Positions 45,250 through 52,429 of a stretch of 64,000 nt of DNA are shown here, piece after piece (positions within the stretch are counted from its first letter, which is position 1; each line of letters begins with the position of its first letter). The translations under genes were made by a program, and so were the position numbers. The DNA lies in NCBI RefSeq assembly GCF_025466085.1, contig NZ_JANLOD010000059.1, positions 42,729-106,728 on the forward strand, given 5' to 3'. Origin of the DNA: Pseudomonas sp. 14P_8.1_Bac3. Lineage in GTDB: Bacteria > Pseudomonadota > Gammaproteobacteria > Pseudomonadales > Pseudomonadaceae. The notes below the pieces were generated by a model that made no database searches, was not told the origin of the DNA, and saw nothing but the letters and a program-made list of their open reading frames with translations.

Positions 45250-45978
45250 CCACAATACAAAGGACCGGTTTACATCTGGTTAAAAAACAAACAATCCTGT
45301 TTGCTCTGCGGCGAGTCGGCGGATGAAGCCACACCGATTTGCATGGCCTGTGAAACCGACCTGCCCTGGCTTGGCGATCACTGCGACACTTGCGCCCTGC
45401 CGTTACCCGCGGCGGGGCTGACCTGCGGCCAGTGTTTGCAGGAGCCGCCGGGCTTCGAGCGGGTGATTGCCCCCTGGACCTACAGCTTTCCGGTCGACAG
45501 CCTGATCACCCGTTTCAAGCACGGCGCGAAGTGGCCGTTTGGCCGGTTGCTCGCCGAACTGCTCGTCCAGTCCGTGCACCATCGATTTGAAGAAGGCCTG
45601 GAGCGGCCCGACGCCCTGGTCCCGGTGCCGCTCGCCGTCAAACGGCTGCGCCAGCGCGGTTTCAACCAGGCGGCGATGCTGGCCCGCTGGTTGAGCGCCG
45701 GCCTGGAAATCCCCTGCGACGAACAGCTGCTCAGACGGGTTCAAGACACCAGCGCGCAGCAGGAACTCAAGGCCGACGCGCGCAAAAAGAACCTGCGCAA
45801 CGCCTTCGCCCTGATGCCCGATGCGTCGGTCAAAGGACGTCACCTGGCGCTGGTGGACGACGTGCTCACAACCGGCGCCACCGCTCAAGCACTGGCGCGT
45901 CTGCTGATGGCGGCGGGTGCTGCGCGGGTCGACGTCTATTGCCTGGCCAGGACACCTAAACCGGGTGACACCGCCTGA
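45238..45978 (+). CDS. comF: ComF family phosphoribosyltransferase-like protein
   Basis: The 246-residue protein has an N-terminal double zinc ribbon (CLLCGE, CMACE, CDTC, CGQC) and a C-terminal PRPP-binding motif, LVDDVLTTGATAQALA. ComF proteins aid DNA uptake (competence) and are related to GntX; the biochemical activity is undefined. The ATG at 45238 follows AAGGAAGAGCG. Its first codons overlap the biotin operator of the divergent bioB, an unusual arrangement that constrains both. Confidence 0.9.
   Translation: MRCQPQYKGPVYIWLKNKQSCLLCGESADEATPICMACETDLPWLGDHCDTCALPLPAAGLTCGQCLQEPPGFERVIAPWTYSFPVDSLITRFKHGAKWPFGRLLAELLVQSVHHRFEEGLERPDALVPVPLAVKRLRQRGFNQAAMLARWLSAGLEIPCDEQLLRRVQDTSAQQELKADARKKNLRNAFALMPDASVKGRHLALVDDVLTTGATAQALARLLMAAGAARVDVYCLARTPKPGDTA
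45244..45274. promoter_or_regulatory. BirA-type biotin operator
   Basis: TGTCAACC (45244-45251), 15 spacer bases and GGTTTACA (45267-45274) match the proteobacterial BirA box TTGTAAACC-N14/15-GGTTTACAA with one mismatch in the central eight of each arm taken together. The left arm contains the bioB -35 TTGACA on the other strand, so bound BirA-biotinyl-AMP would exclude RNA polymerase. The site also lies within codons 3-13 of comF. Confidence 0.75.
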
Positions 45979-45998
45979 CTCAAGCACACACAAAACCT

Positions 45999-46085
45999 GT
46001 GGGAGCGGGCTTGCTCGCGAAAGCGGCCTTTCAGTGCCGCCGATATTGACTGACACGCCGCCTTCGCGAGCAAGCCCGCTCCCAC
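45999..46085. repeat. REP pair (inverted)
   Basis: GTGGGAGCGGGCTTGCTCGC (arm 45999-46021) and its complement (46063-46085) are 23-base arms, 40 bases apart, between comF and modE. Confidence 0.9.
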
Positions 46086-46163
46086 TGGATCACTGCCTGA
46101 CTTGACTCCCGAGCCTCCAGCAGCCAACGTCATCGCCATCGTCACAGCCCAAAGCGCCCCGCC

Positions 46164-46928
46164 ATGTCCTTGCCCACTTTATTGTCCCAGCACATCGTCC
46201 GCCGCCCGCAGCGCATCGCGTTGCTGCAACACATTGCCGAACAGGGTTCCATCACCCGTGCCGCGAAAAGCGCCGGGCTGAGCTACAAAGCGGCGTGGGA
46301 CGCCATCGACGAACTCAACAACCTCGCGCAGAAACCGCTGGTGGAGCGAAGTGTCGGCGGCAAGGGCGGCGGTGGCGCCAAGCTGTCCAGTGAAGGCGAG
46401 CGCGTCTTGCGCCTGTATCAAAAACTGCAGACCCTGCAGGCCCAGGTGCTCGAAGCCGCCGAAGACGCCAGCGACCTCGATCTGCTCGGCCGCCTGATGC
46501 TCCGGACCAGTGCCCGCAATCAGTTGCATGGCACGGTCAGGTCGATTGAAGGCCAGGGGCGCAACGACCTGATCCGTCTCGAACTGGCCGGCGGCCTGAT
46601 CCTCGATGCGCAGATCACCCACGACAGCACCCTGCGCCTGGAGCTGGAACCCGGCACCGAAGTCGTCGCCCTGATCAAGGCCGGCTGGCTCGACCTGCTG
46701 GCCATCGAAGCCCCTGTAATCCCGGGTCACAACGACCTGGCCGGCGTCATCGAGGAAATCCTCGACGCCGAGGACGGCCCCAGCGAAGTGCGCATCGGCC
46801 TGCCCAACGGCCAGACATTGTGCGCACTGGCTGAACCGCTCAACCTGCGAACCCGCGGCCTCGACGTCGGTAAAGCGGTACGCGTGCGATTCGCGGCGTC
46901 TTACGTGTTACTCGGTACACCGCTTTGA
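46164..46928 (+). CDS. modE: ModE family molybdate-responsive regulator
   Basis: The 254-residue protein has an N-terminal winged helix (QRIALLQHIAEQGSITRAAK, SYKAAWDAIDELNN, residues about 15-75) and two C-terminal TOBE/molybindin repeats (ARNQLHGTV ... and HNDLAGVIEEIL ...). ModE with molybdate represses modABC and can activate molybdoenzyme genes. No mod transport genes are in the window. The following PhoX gene starts 58 bases downstream on the same strand. Confidence 0.93.
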   Translation: MSLPTLLSQHIVRRPQRIALLQHIAEQGSITRAAKSAGLSYKAAWDAIDELNNLAQKPLVERSVGGKGGGGAKLSSEGERVLRLYQKLQTLQAQVLEAAEDASDLDLLGRLMLRTSARNQLHGTVRSIEGQGRNDLIRLELAGGLILDAQITHDSTLRLELEPGTEVVALIKAGWLDLLAIEAPVIPGHNDLAGVIEEILDAEDGPSEVRIGLPNGQTLCALAEPLNLRTRGLDVGKAVRVRFAASYVLLGTPL

Positions 46929-46986
46929 AACATAAGCGTCATTAACGCGCTTTAAGGTGACTGCAAAAACCCGCAGGGAGCCTGAC

Positions 46987-48888
46987 ATGAGCCTATTAGA
47001 AGACAACCAACCCACCGACCTCGAGAACATGGTCGGCCTCAGCCGTCGTGGCTTTATCAGCGCGGGCGCCTTGTGCGGTGCCGCGATGTTCCTCGGCGGC
47101 AACCTGCTGAGCCGCAGCGTGCTCGCGGCCAGCGTCAGCGCAGGCACCAGCAACCTGTTGGGTTTTGACAGCATCGCCTCCGCCACCAGCGACGCCATCA
47201 CCCTGCCGCCGGGCTACAAGTCTTCGGTGCTGATCAGTTGGGGCCAGCCGCTGCAAAAGGACGGTCCGGCGTTCGACCCGAGCGGCAACGGCAGCGCCGA
47301 GCATCAGGAAGTCCAGTTTGGCGACAACAACGACGGCATGAGCCTGTTCGAGTTTCCCGGCGAAAAAGACCGCGCGCTGATGGCGATCAACAACGAATAC
47401 ACCAACTACCGCTACCTCTACCCCCACGGCGGCATGCCGCAGTCGGCGGAAGAAGTGCGCAAGGCGCTGGCCTGCGAAGGCGTGTCGGTGATTGAAGTGC
47501 AGCGCAAGAACGGCCAGTGGCAATTCGTCCAGGGCTCGCGCTACAACCGACGCATTCACGGCAACGCGCCGATCCGCCTCAGCGGTCCGGCAGCGGGCCA
47601 CAACCTGCTGAAAACCAGCGCCGACCCGCACGGCAAAAATGTCCTCGGGACCTTCCAGAACTGCGCCAACGGCAAGACGCCGTGGGGCACCTACCTGACC
47701 TGCGAAGAGAACTTCACCGACTGCTTCGGCAGCAGCAACGCCGAGCAGAAATTCGACGCCGCGCAGAAACGCTACGGCGTGGTGGCCGCCAGTAAAGAGA
47801 TCAACTGGCACCCACACGACGAGCGTTTCGACATGGCGAAAAACCCCAATGAACTCAACCGTCACGGCTGGGTGGTGGAAATAGACCCGTTCGATCCAAA
47901 ATCAACCCCGGTCAAGCGCACCGCACTGGGCCGTTTCAAACATGAAAACGCCGCCCTGGCCGAGACCCGCGACGGTCACGCCGTGGTGTATATGGGCGAC
48001 GATGAGCGCGGCGAATTCATCTACAAGTTCGTCAGCCGCGACAAGATCAACCACAAAAACCCGAAGGCGAATCGCGACCTGCTGGACCATGGCACCCTGT
48101 ACGTGGCGCGTTTCGACGCGGGGGACGGCAATGCCGATCACCCGAAAGGCCAGGGCGAATGGATCGAGTTGACCCATGGCAAAAACGGTATCGACGCCAG
48201 CACCGGCTTTGCCAACCAGGCCGAAGTGCTGATTCACGCGCGCCTCGCGGCCACCGTGGTAAAAGCCACGCGCATGGACCGCCCGGAGTGGATCGTCGTC
48301 AGCCCCAAGGATGGCCAGGTCTATTGCACCCTGACCAACAACGCCAAGCGCGGCGAGGATGGGCAACCGGTGGGCGGGCCGAACCCGCGGGAGAAAAACG
48401 TCTACGGGCAGATTCTGCGCTGGCGCACCGACCGCGATGATCACGCCTCGAAAAGCTTTGCCTGGGACCTGTTTGTGGTCGCCGGCAACCCGGGTGTCCA
48501 CGCCGACACGCCGAAGGGCGGCTCGTCGAACATCACGCCACAGAACATGTTCAACAGCCCGGACGGCTTGGGTTTCGACAAGGCCGGACGGTTGTGGATT
48601 CTCACTGACGGCGACACCAGCAATGCCGGAGATTTCGCCGGCATGGGCAACAATCAGATGCTGTGTGCCGACCCGGTAACCGGGGAGATTCGCCGCTTCA
48701 TGGTCGGGCCGATCGGTTGCGAGGTGACGGGGATCAGTTTCTCGCCGGATCAGAAAACGCTGTTTGTCGGGATTCAGCACCCTGGGGAAAACGGCGGGTC
48801 GACGTTCCCTGAGCATTTGCCGAATGGCAAGCCGCGGTCTTCGGTGATGGCGATTACGCGTGAAGATGGCGGGGTCGTCGGCGCCTGA
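46987..48888 (+). CDS. PhoX family alkaline phosphatase, Tat-exported
   Basis: PhoX enzymes are periplasmic phosphatases with a Ca2+/Fe3+ centre that release phosphate from monoesters. From ATG 46987 the product has 633 residues. A twin-arginine signal, LSRRGFISAGALCGAAMFLG, lies at about 18-37. The body is typical DUF839/PhoX (TCEENFTDCFG, YMGDDERGEFIYKFVS, GGSSNITPQNMFNSPDGLGF). I see no clear tandem Pho box in the short upstream gap, so it may be read from the modE side or from a weak promoter. Confidence 0.92.
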   Translation: MSLLEDNQPTDLENMVGLSRRGFISAGALCGAAMFLGGNLLSRSVLAASVSAGTSNLLGFDSIASATSDAITLPPGYKSSVLISWGQPLQKDGPAFDPSGNGSAEHQEVQFGDNNDGMSLFEFPGEKDRALMAINNEYTNYRYLYPHGGMPQSAEEVRKALACEGVSVIEVQRKNGQWQFVQGSRYNRRIHGNAPIRLSGPAAGHNLLKTSADPHGKNVLGTFQNCANGKTPWGTYLTCEENFTDCFGSSNAEQKFDAAQKRYGVVAASKEINWHPHDERFDMAKNPNELNRHGWVVEIDPFDPKSTPVKRTALGRFKHENAALAETRDGHAVVYMGDDERGEFIYKFVSRDKINHKNPKANRDLLDHGTLYVARFDAGDGNADHPKGQGEWIELTHGKNGIDASTGFANQAEVLIHARLAATVVKATRMDRPEWIVVSPKDGQVYCTLTNNAKRGEDGQPVGGPNPREKNVYGQILRWRTDRDDHASKSFAWDLFVVAGNPGVHADTPKGGSSNITPQNMFNSPDGLGFDKAGRLWILTDGDTSNAGDFAGMGNNQMLCADPVTGEIRRFMVGPIGCEVTGISFSPDQKTLFVGIQHPGENGGSTFPEHLPNGKPRSSVMAITREDGGVVGA

Positions 48889-48896
48889 TAGGCCCT

Positions 48897-48987
48897 CATC
48901 GCGAGCAGGCTCGCTCCCACAGGTCCTGATGTGCGGCAATTTTGAGTACACAACCGGACCAATGTGGGAGCGAGCCTGCTCGCGATG
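48897..48987. repeat. REP pair (inverted)
   Basis: CATCGCGAGCAGGCTCGCTC (arm 48897-48920) and its complement (48964-48987) lie just after the PhoX stop and before srkA. Confidence 0.9.
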
Positions 48988-49092
48988 GCGGTGCCCCTGA
49001 CACCGGACATCTCAACCCCAGCCACCATGAACAGCCCGTGTGCGCTACCATGCTTGGCCGGACGCGGCAGCCTGCTGCGCGCAGGAGTCAGC

Positions 49093-50067
49093 ATGGCCCA
49101 CCCGTTTGCAACCCTCACCCCAGACCTCGTGCTCGATGCCGTCGAAAGCATCGGCTTTCTCAGCGACGCGCGCATCCTGGCGCTCAACAGTTACGAGAAC
49201 CGCGTCTATCAGGTCGGCATCGAAGACTCCGAGCCCCTGATCGCCAAGTTCTATCGCCCGCAACGCTGGACCAACGAAGCGATTCTCGAAGAGCACCAGT
49301 TCACCTTCGAACTCGCCGAGTGCGACGTGCCCGTGGTGGCGCCGATGATTCACAACGGCGCCAGCCTGCACGAACACAACGGTTTTCGTTTCACCCTGTT
49401 TCCTCGTCGTGGCGGCCGCGCGCCGGAGCCGGGCAATCTCGACCAGCTGTATCGCCTCGGCCAGTTGCTCGGCCGCCTGCATGCCGTGGGCGCGACCAAA
49501 CCGTTCGAACACCGTGAAGCGCTGGGTGTGAAGAACTTCGGTCATGACTCGCTGACGACGTTGCTCGAAGGCAATTTCATCCCCAAGAGCCTGCTGCCGG
49601 CTTACGAGTCCGTGGCCCGCGACTTGCTCAAGCGCGTCGAAGAGGTTTACAAGGCGACGCCGCACCAGAACATCCGCATGCACGGCGATTGCCACCCCGG
49701 CAACATGATGTGCCGCGACGAGATGTTCCACATCGTCGACCTCGACGACTGCCGCATGGGCCCCGCGGTGCAGGACATCTGGATGATGCTCGCCGGCGAT
49801 CGTCAGGAGTGTCTCGGTCAGTTGTCGGAATTGATGGACGGCTACAACGAGTTTCACGACTTCGACCCGCGGGAACTGGCCCTCATCGAACCACTGCGCG
49901 CGTTGCGTCTGATGCACTACAGCGCCTGGCTCGCCCGCCGCTGGGACGACCCGGCGTTCCCGCACAGTTTTCCGTGGTTTGGCAGTGAGCGGTATTGGGG
50001 TGATCAAGTGCTGGCGTTGCGCGAGCAACTGGCTGCGCTCAACGAAGAGCCGCTGAAACTCTTCTAA
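49093..50067 (+). CDS. srkA: stress response kinase A (YihE/RdoA)
   Basis: SrkA is a eukaryotic-like Ser/Thr kinase that protects cells during envelope and oxidative stress. ATG 49093 gives 324 residues beginning MAHPFATLTPDLVLDAVESI, the family length. The open frame upstream to 48964 runs into a REP element and is not coding. APH-fold kinase motifs are present: AKFYRPQRW (ATP-binding Lys), HGDCHPGNMM (catalytic loop) and IVDLDDCRMG (metal-binding Asp). Confidence 0.93.
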   Translation: MAHPFATLTPDLVLDAVESIGFLSDARILALNSYENRVYQVGIEDSEPLIAKFYRPQRWTNEAILEEHQFTFELAECDVPVVAPMIHNGASLHEHNGFRFTLFPRRGGRAPEPGNLDQLYRLGQLLGRLHAVGATKPFEHREALGVKNFGHDSLTTLLEGNFIPKSLLPAYESVARDLLKRVEEVYKATPHQNIRMHGDCHPGNMMCRDEMFHIVDLDDCRMGPAVQDIWMMLAGDRQECLGQLSELMDGYNEFHDFDPRELALIEPLRALRLMHYSAWLARRWDDPAFPHSFPWFGSERYWGDQVLALREQLAALNEEPLKLF

Positions 50068-50080
50068 ACACCACCGCCCC

Positions 50081-50182
50081 CTGTAGGAGCGAGCTCGCTC
50101 GCGAGGGTCGTCAACGATAACGCGGGGAACCTGATGCCCCGCGGTGTTCTCAGGTTTTTCGCGAGCAAGCTCGCTCCTACAG
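50081..50182. repeat. REP pair (inverted) with inner hairpin
   Basis: CTGTAGGAGCGAGCTCGCTC (arm 50081-50104) and its near complement (50159-50182) enclose CGCGGGG ... CCCCGCG (50121-50143). They lie between srkA and rarD. Confidence 0.88.
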
Positions 50183-50251
50183 AAACCAGCACATCCGAGA
50201 AAATCTCCTTACAATCCTTTTTTTTGTTAGCTGCCTAAGCAAGGATTCTGC

Positions 50252-51139
50252 ATGCAAGCCGCCAACCCGCGTCGCGGGTACATCCTGGGCCTGAGTGCCT
50301 ACATCATCTGGGGACTGTTCCCGATCTACTTCAAAGCCATCGCCAACGTGCCGGCGGTGGAGATCATCATCCACCGCGTGCTCTGGTCAGCGCTGTTCGG
50401 CGCCCTGTTGCTGATGGTCTGGAAGCATCCCGGCTGGTGGCGCGAGTTGCGGGACAACCCGAAACGCCTGGCGATCCTTGCCCTGAGCGGCACGCTGATC
50501 GCGGCCAACTGGCTGACGTACGTGTGGTCGGTGAACAACGGGCGCATGCTCGAGGCCAGCCTCGGTTACTACATCAACCCGTTGGTCAACGTATTGCTGG
50601 GCATGCTGATTCTCGGTGAACGGCTGCGGCGCATGCAGTGGATCGCGGTGGGGCTGGCGGCGGTCGGCGTGGCGCAACAGGTGTGGCAGGTCGGCAGTTT
50701 GCCGTGGGTGTCGCTGGTGTTGGCGCTGACGTTTGGTTTCTACGGTTTGATCCGCAAGCAAGCGCCGGTCAAGGCCCTGCCCGGCCTGGTGGTGGAAACC
50801 TGGATGCTGGTGCCGATTGCGATTGCCTGGCTGCTGTTCAATCAGACGGCCACCAGCGCCCAACCGGAGTTCTGGACCACATCCGAAGCCTGGTGGCTGG
50901 TCGCCGCCGGACCGGTGACGCTGGTGCCGCTGGTGTGTTTCAACGCCGCTGCGCGGCATTTGCCCTACACGACGTTGGGATTTCTCCAATACATCGCGCC
51001 GACGCTGGTATTGCTGCAGGCGGTACTGCTGTTTGGTGAACACTTATCCTCCAGCACGCTGGTGGCGTTTATCTTTATCTGGGCCGGGTTGGCGGTTTAC
51101 AGCGTCGATGCGTGGATAAGTCTGCGCCGGCGCACCTGA
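50252..51139 (+). CDS. rarD: EamA family transporter RarD
   Basis: The 295-residue inner-membrane protein has about ten helices in two EamA repeats. It begins MQAANPRRGYILGLSAYIIW with the RarD hallmarks GLFPIYFKAI, EIIIHRVLWS and LEASLGYYINPLVNVLLG. RarD was named from chloramphenicol sensitivity; the real substrate is unknown. A hairpin (CAGGCCAC at 51162, GTGGCCTG at 51177) follows without a T run. Confidence 0.93.
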   Translation: MQAANPRRGYILGLSAYIIWGLFPIYFKAIANVPAVEIIIHRVLWSALFGALLLMVWKHPGWWRELRDNPKRLAILALSGTLIAANWLTYVWSVNNGRMLEASLGYYINPLVNVLLGMLILGERLRRMQWIAVGLAAVGVAQQVWQVGSLPWVSLVLALTFGFYGLIRKQAPVKALPGLVVETWMLVPIAIAWLLFNQTATSAQPEFWTTSEAWWLVAAGPVTLVPLVCFNAAARHLPYTTLGFLQYIAPTLVLLQAVLLFGEHLSSSTLVAFIFIWAGLAVYSVDAWISLRRRT

Positions 51140-51161
51140 TCAAAAATCGTACAAACCTCTA

Positions 51162-51184
51162 CAGGCCACGCGCTGTGTGGCCTG
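51162..51184 (+). terminator. hairpin after rarD
   Basis: CAGGCCAC (51162-51169) and GTGGCCTG (51177-51184) pair perfectly over eight bases with a seven-base loop. There is no T run, so this is only a possible terminator. Confidence 0.4.
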
Positions 51185-51202
51185 CAGGCACCTTTCCCAA
51201 GG

Positions 51203-51354
51203 TTATCCACAGCGTGATCCCCGCCGTTTGTGCGCAACTCGTTGAAACTGATGGTTTTTTGATCAGACACTGAAGAAGCCCGGCCGGCGTGGGCTGGCGG
51301 GCTGTCTCTACAGGTTATCCACAGGCAGGTGCACGTTTAACTTGGATAACCTGT
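51203..51354. promoter_or_regulatory. cluster of DnaA-box-like TTATCCACA sites
   Basis: Perfect TTATCCACA occurs at 51203-51211 and 51315-51323, with a 7/9 match reversed at 51341-51349. The last two lie in a perfect 12-base inverted repeat (ACAGGTTATCCA 51310-51321, TGGATAACCTGT 51343-51354) ending at the stop codon of the minus-strand ACT gene. The repeat may serve as RNA 3' hairpin, as DnaA-binding DNA, or both. Confidence 0.45.
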
Positions 51355-51872
51355 CAGGGCTCGCTGCGCAGGACCAATTCCACCATCAAATCGTCCGCCA
51401 GGGTTTCCAGGCGCGTCTGCAACACATCCAGCGACAGGGTCAGCGGCACAGCAAGGATTGCTTCGGCATGAAACAGCGGCTCGCTGCTCATCGGTGCCGG
51501 CCGCACTTCGGTCACCAGACGCTCCAGGTTCACGCCCTGTTCACTCAACAGGCGCGTGATGTCGCGCACGATCCCCGGCCGATCATTGCCCACCAGTTCC
51601 ATAGCGATCGGTTTCCAGGTGCAGGACTGCTCGATACCGCTTTCGGCAATCAGCACGCGAATGCCATGGGCGGACAGTCCCTGCAGGGCATCGACCAATT
51701 CGTCGTAGGCCTCGGCTGGCACCCCCACCCGCAGAATCCCGGCAAACTGCCCGGCCATGCGTGACATGCGGCTTTCCAGCCAGTTGCCGCCGTGCTCGGC
51801 AATGCACTGGGCGATGCGCTCGACCTGCCCGGCCTTGTCCGGTGCGAATACGGTGAGTACGAGGTGGTCCAT
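51354..51872 (-). CDS. GcvR-like ACT domain regulatory protein
   Basis: The 172-residue protein has two ACT domains. The first begins MDHLVLTVFAPDKAGQVERI and the second is recognisable by MELVGNDRPGIVRDITRLLS (about residues 91-110). This is the architecture of glycine-cleavage repressor GcvR. In E. coli GcvR binds GcvA in response to glycine; whether this Pseudomonas protein does the same is unknown. AAAAGAGGG precedes the ATG. Confidence 0.88.
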   Translation of the reverse strand: MDHLVLTVFAPDKAGQVERIAQCIAEHGGNWLESRMSRMAGQFAGILRVGVPAEAYDELVDALQGLSAHGIRVLIAESGIEQSCTWKPIAMELVGNDRPGIVRDITRLLSEQGVNLERLVTEVRPAPMSSEPLFHAEAILAVPLTLSLDVLQTRLETLADDLMVELVLRSEP

Positions 51873-52429
51873 GGCGCAGCCCTCTTTTGTTATTGAATGG
51901 GAAGTATAGGCAAGGGTTTACAGATGCTTTGGGCAGACCCGGACCAATGTCGACCGGACGGGCCTCATCGCGGGCAAGCCCGCTCCCACAGGGCATGCAC
52001 AACCTGTGGGAGCGGACCTGCCCGCGATGAATTCCCTCACTGGAACCGACGAGACACACAAATCGTGTACAAGTTTTTATATTTAACTGGAACAATCCGA
52101 TGGTTTTTTGAGAACATCCCGTTCCGCGACGTGACTGCAATGCGTCATGGGGTCGCAGAACGACGTAATTAGTCTAATTTTCACAAGCGCAATTCATCAT
52201 GTAGTATGCCGCAGCGCACACTACATAACGTTGGATCGATGTCTGCCCCAGGCGCAGTCGCAGCCCTGAAAGCCCTGTCAGCAAGGCCTCAACGCCGTTG
52301 ATCGGTTCCATTCCAGCCGCCCGAAATGGCATGTACTGGTGGAAGGGGTTTGTGGTTTAAATAGCCCGAGGCTTCATTGTTAATTTGAAGAGCTGAAAAG
52401 CGAAATAGCTGAGCAGAGTGAGGCAAGCA
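51873..52429. other. regulatory region upstream of glcB, no gene seen
   Basis: These 557 bases contain a REP pair (51966-52029). An 11-base inverted repeat with one mismatch (52120-52130 and 52152-52162) follows. ATGTAGT (52199-52205) is opposed by ACTACAT (52220-52226). No credible coding frame is visible. The two palindromes are candidate operators or leader structures for glcB. Confidence 0.55.
51966..52029. repeat. REP pair (inverted)
   Basis: CATCGCGGGCAAGCCCGCTC (arm 51966-51992) and its near complement (52003-52029) are separated by only ten bases, making a tight hairpin of about 27 base pairs. Confidence 0.9.

Noticed and set aside
46929..46986. A Pho box upstream of the PhoX gene
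   Set aside because: A single GCGTCATTAA segment is present, but no tandem CTGTCAT-like repeats.
48964..49092. Upstream extension of the srkA frame
   Set aside because: It would translate a REP element (GASLLAMAV), a common false N terminus in these genomes.
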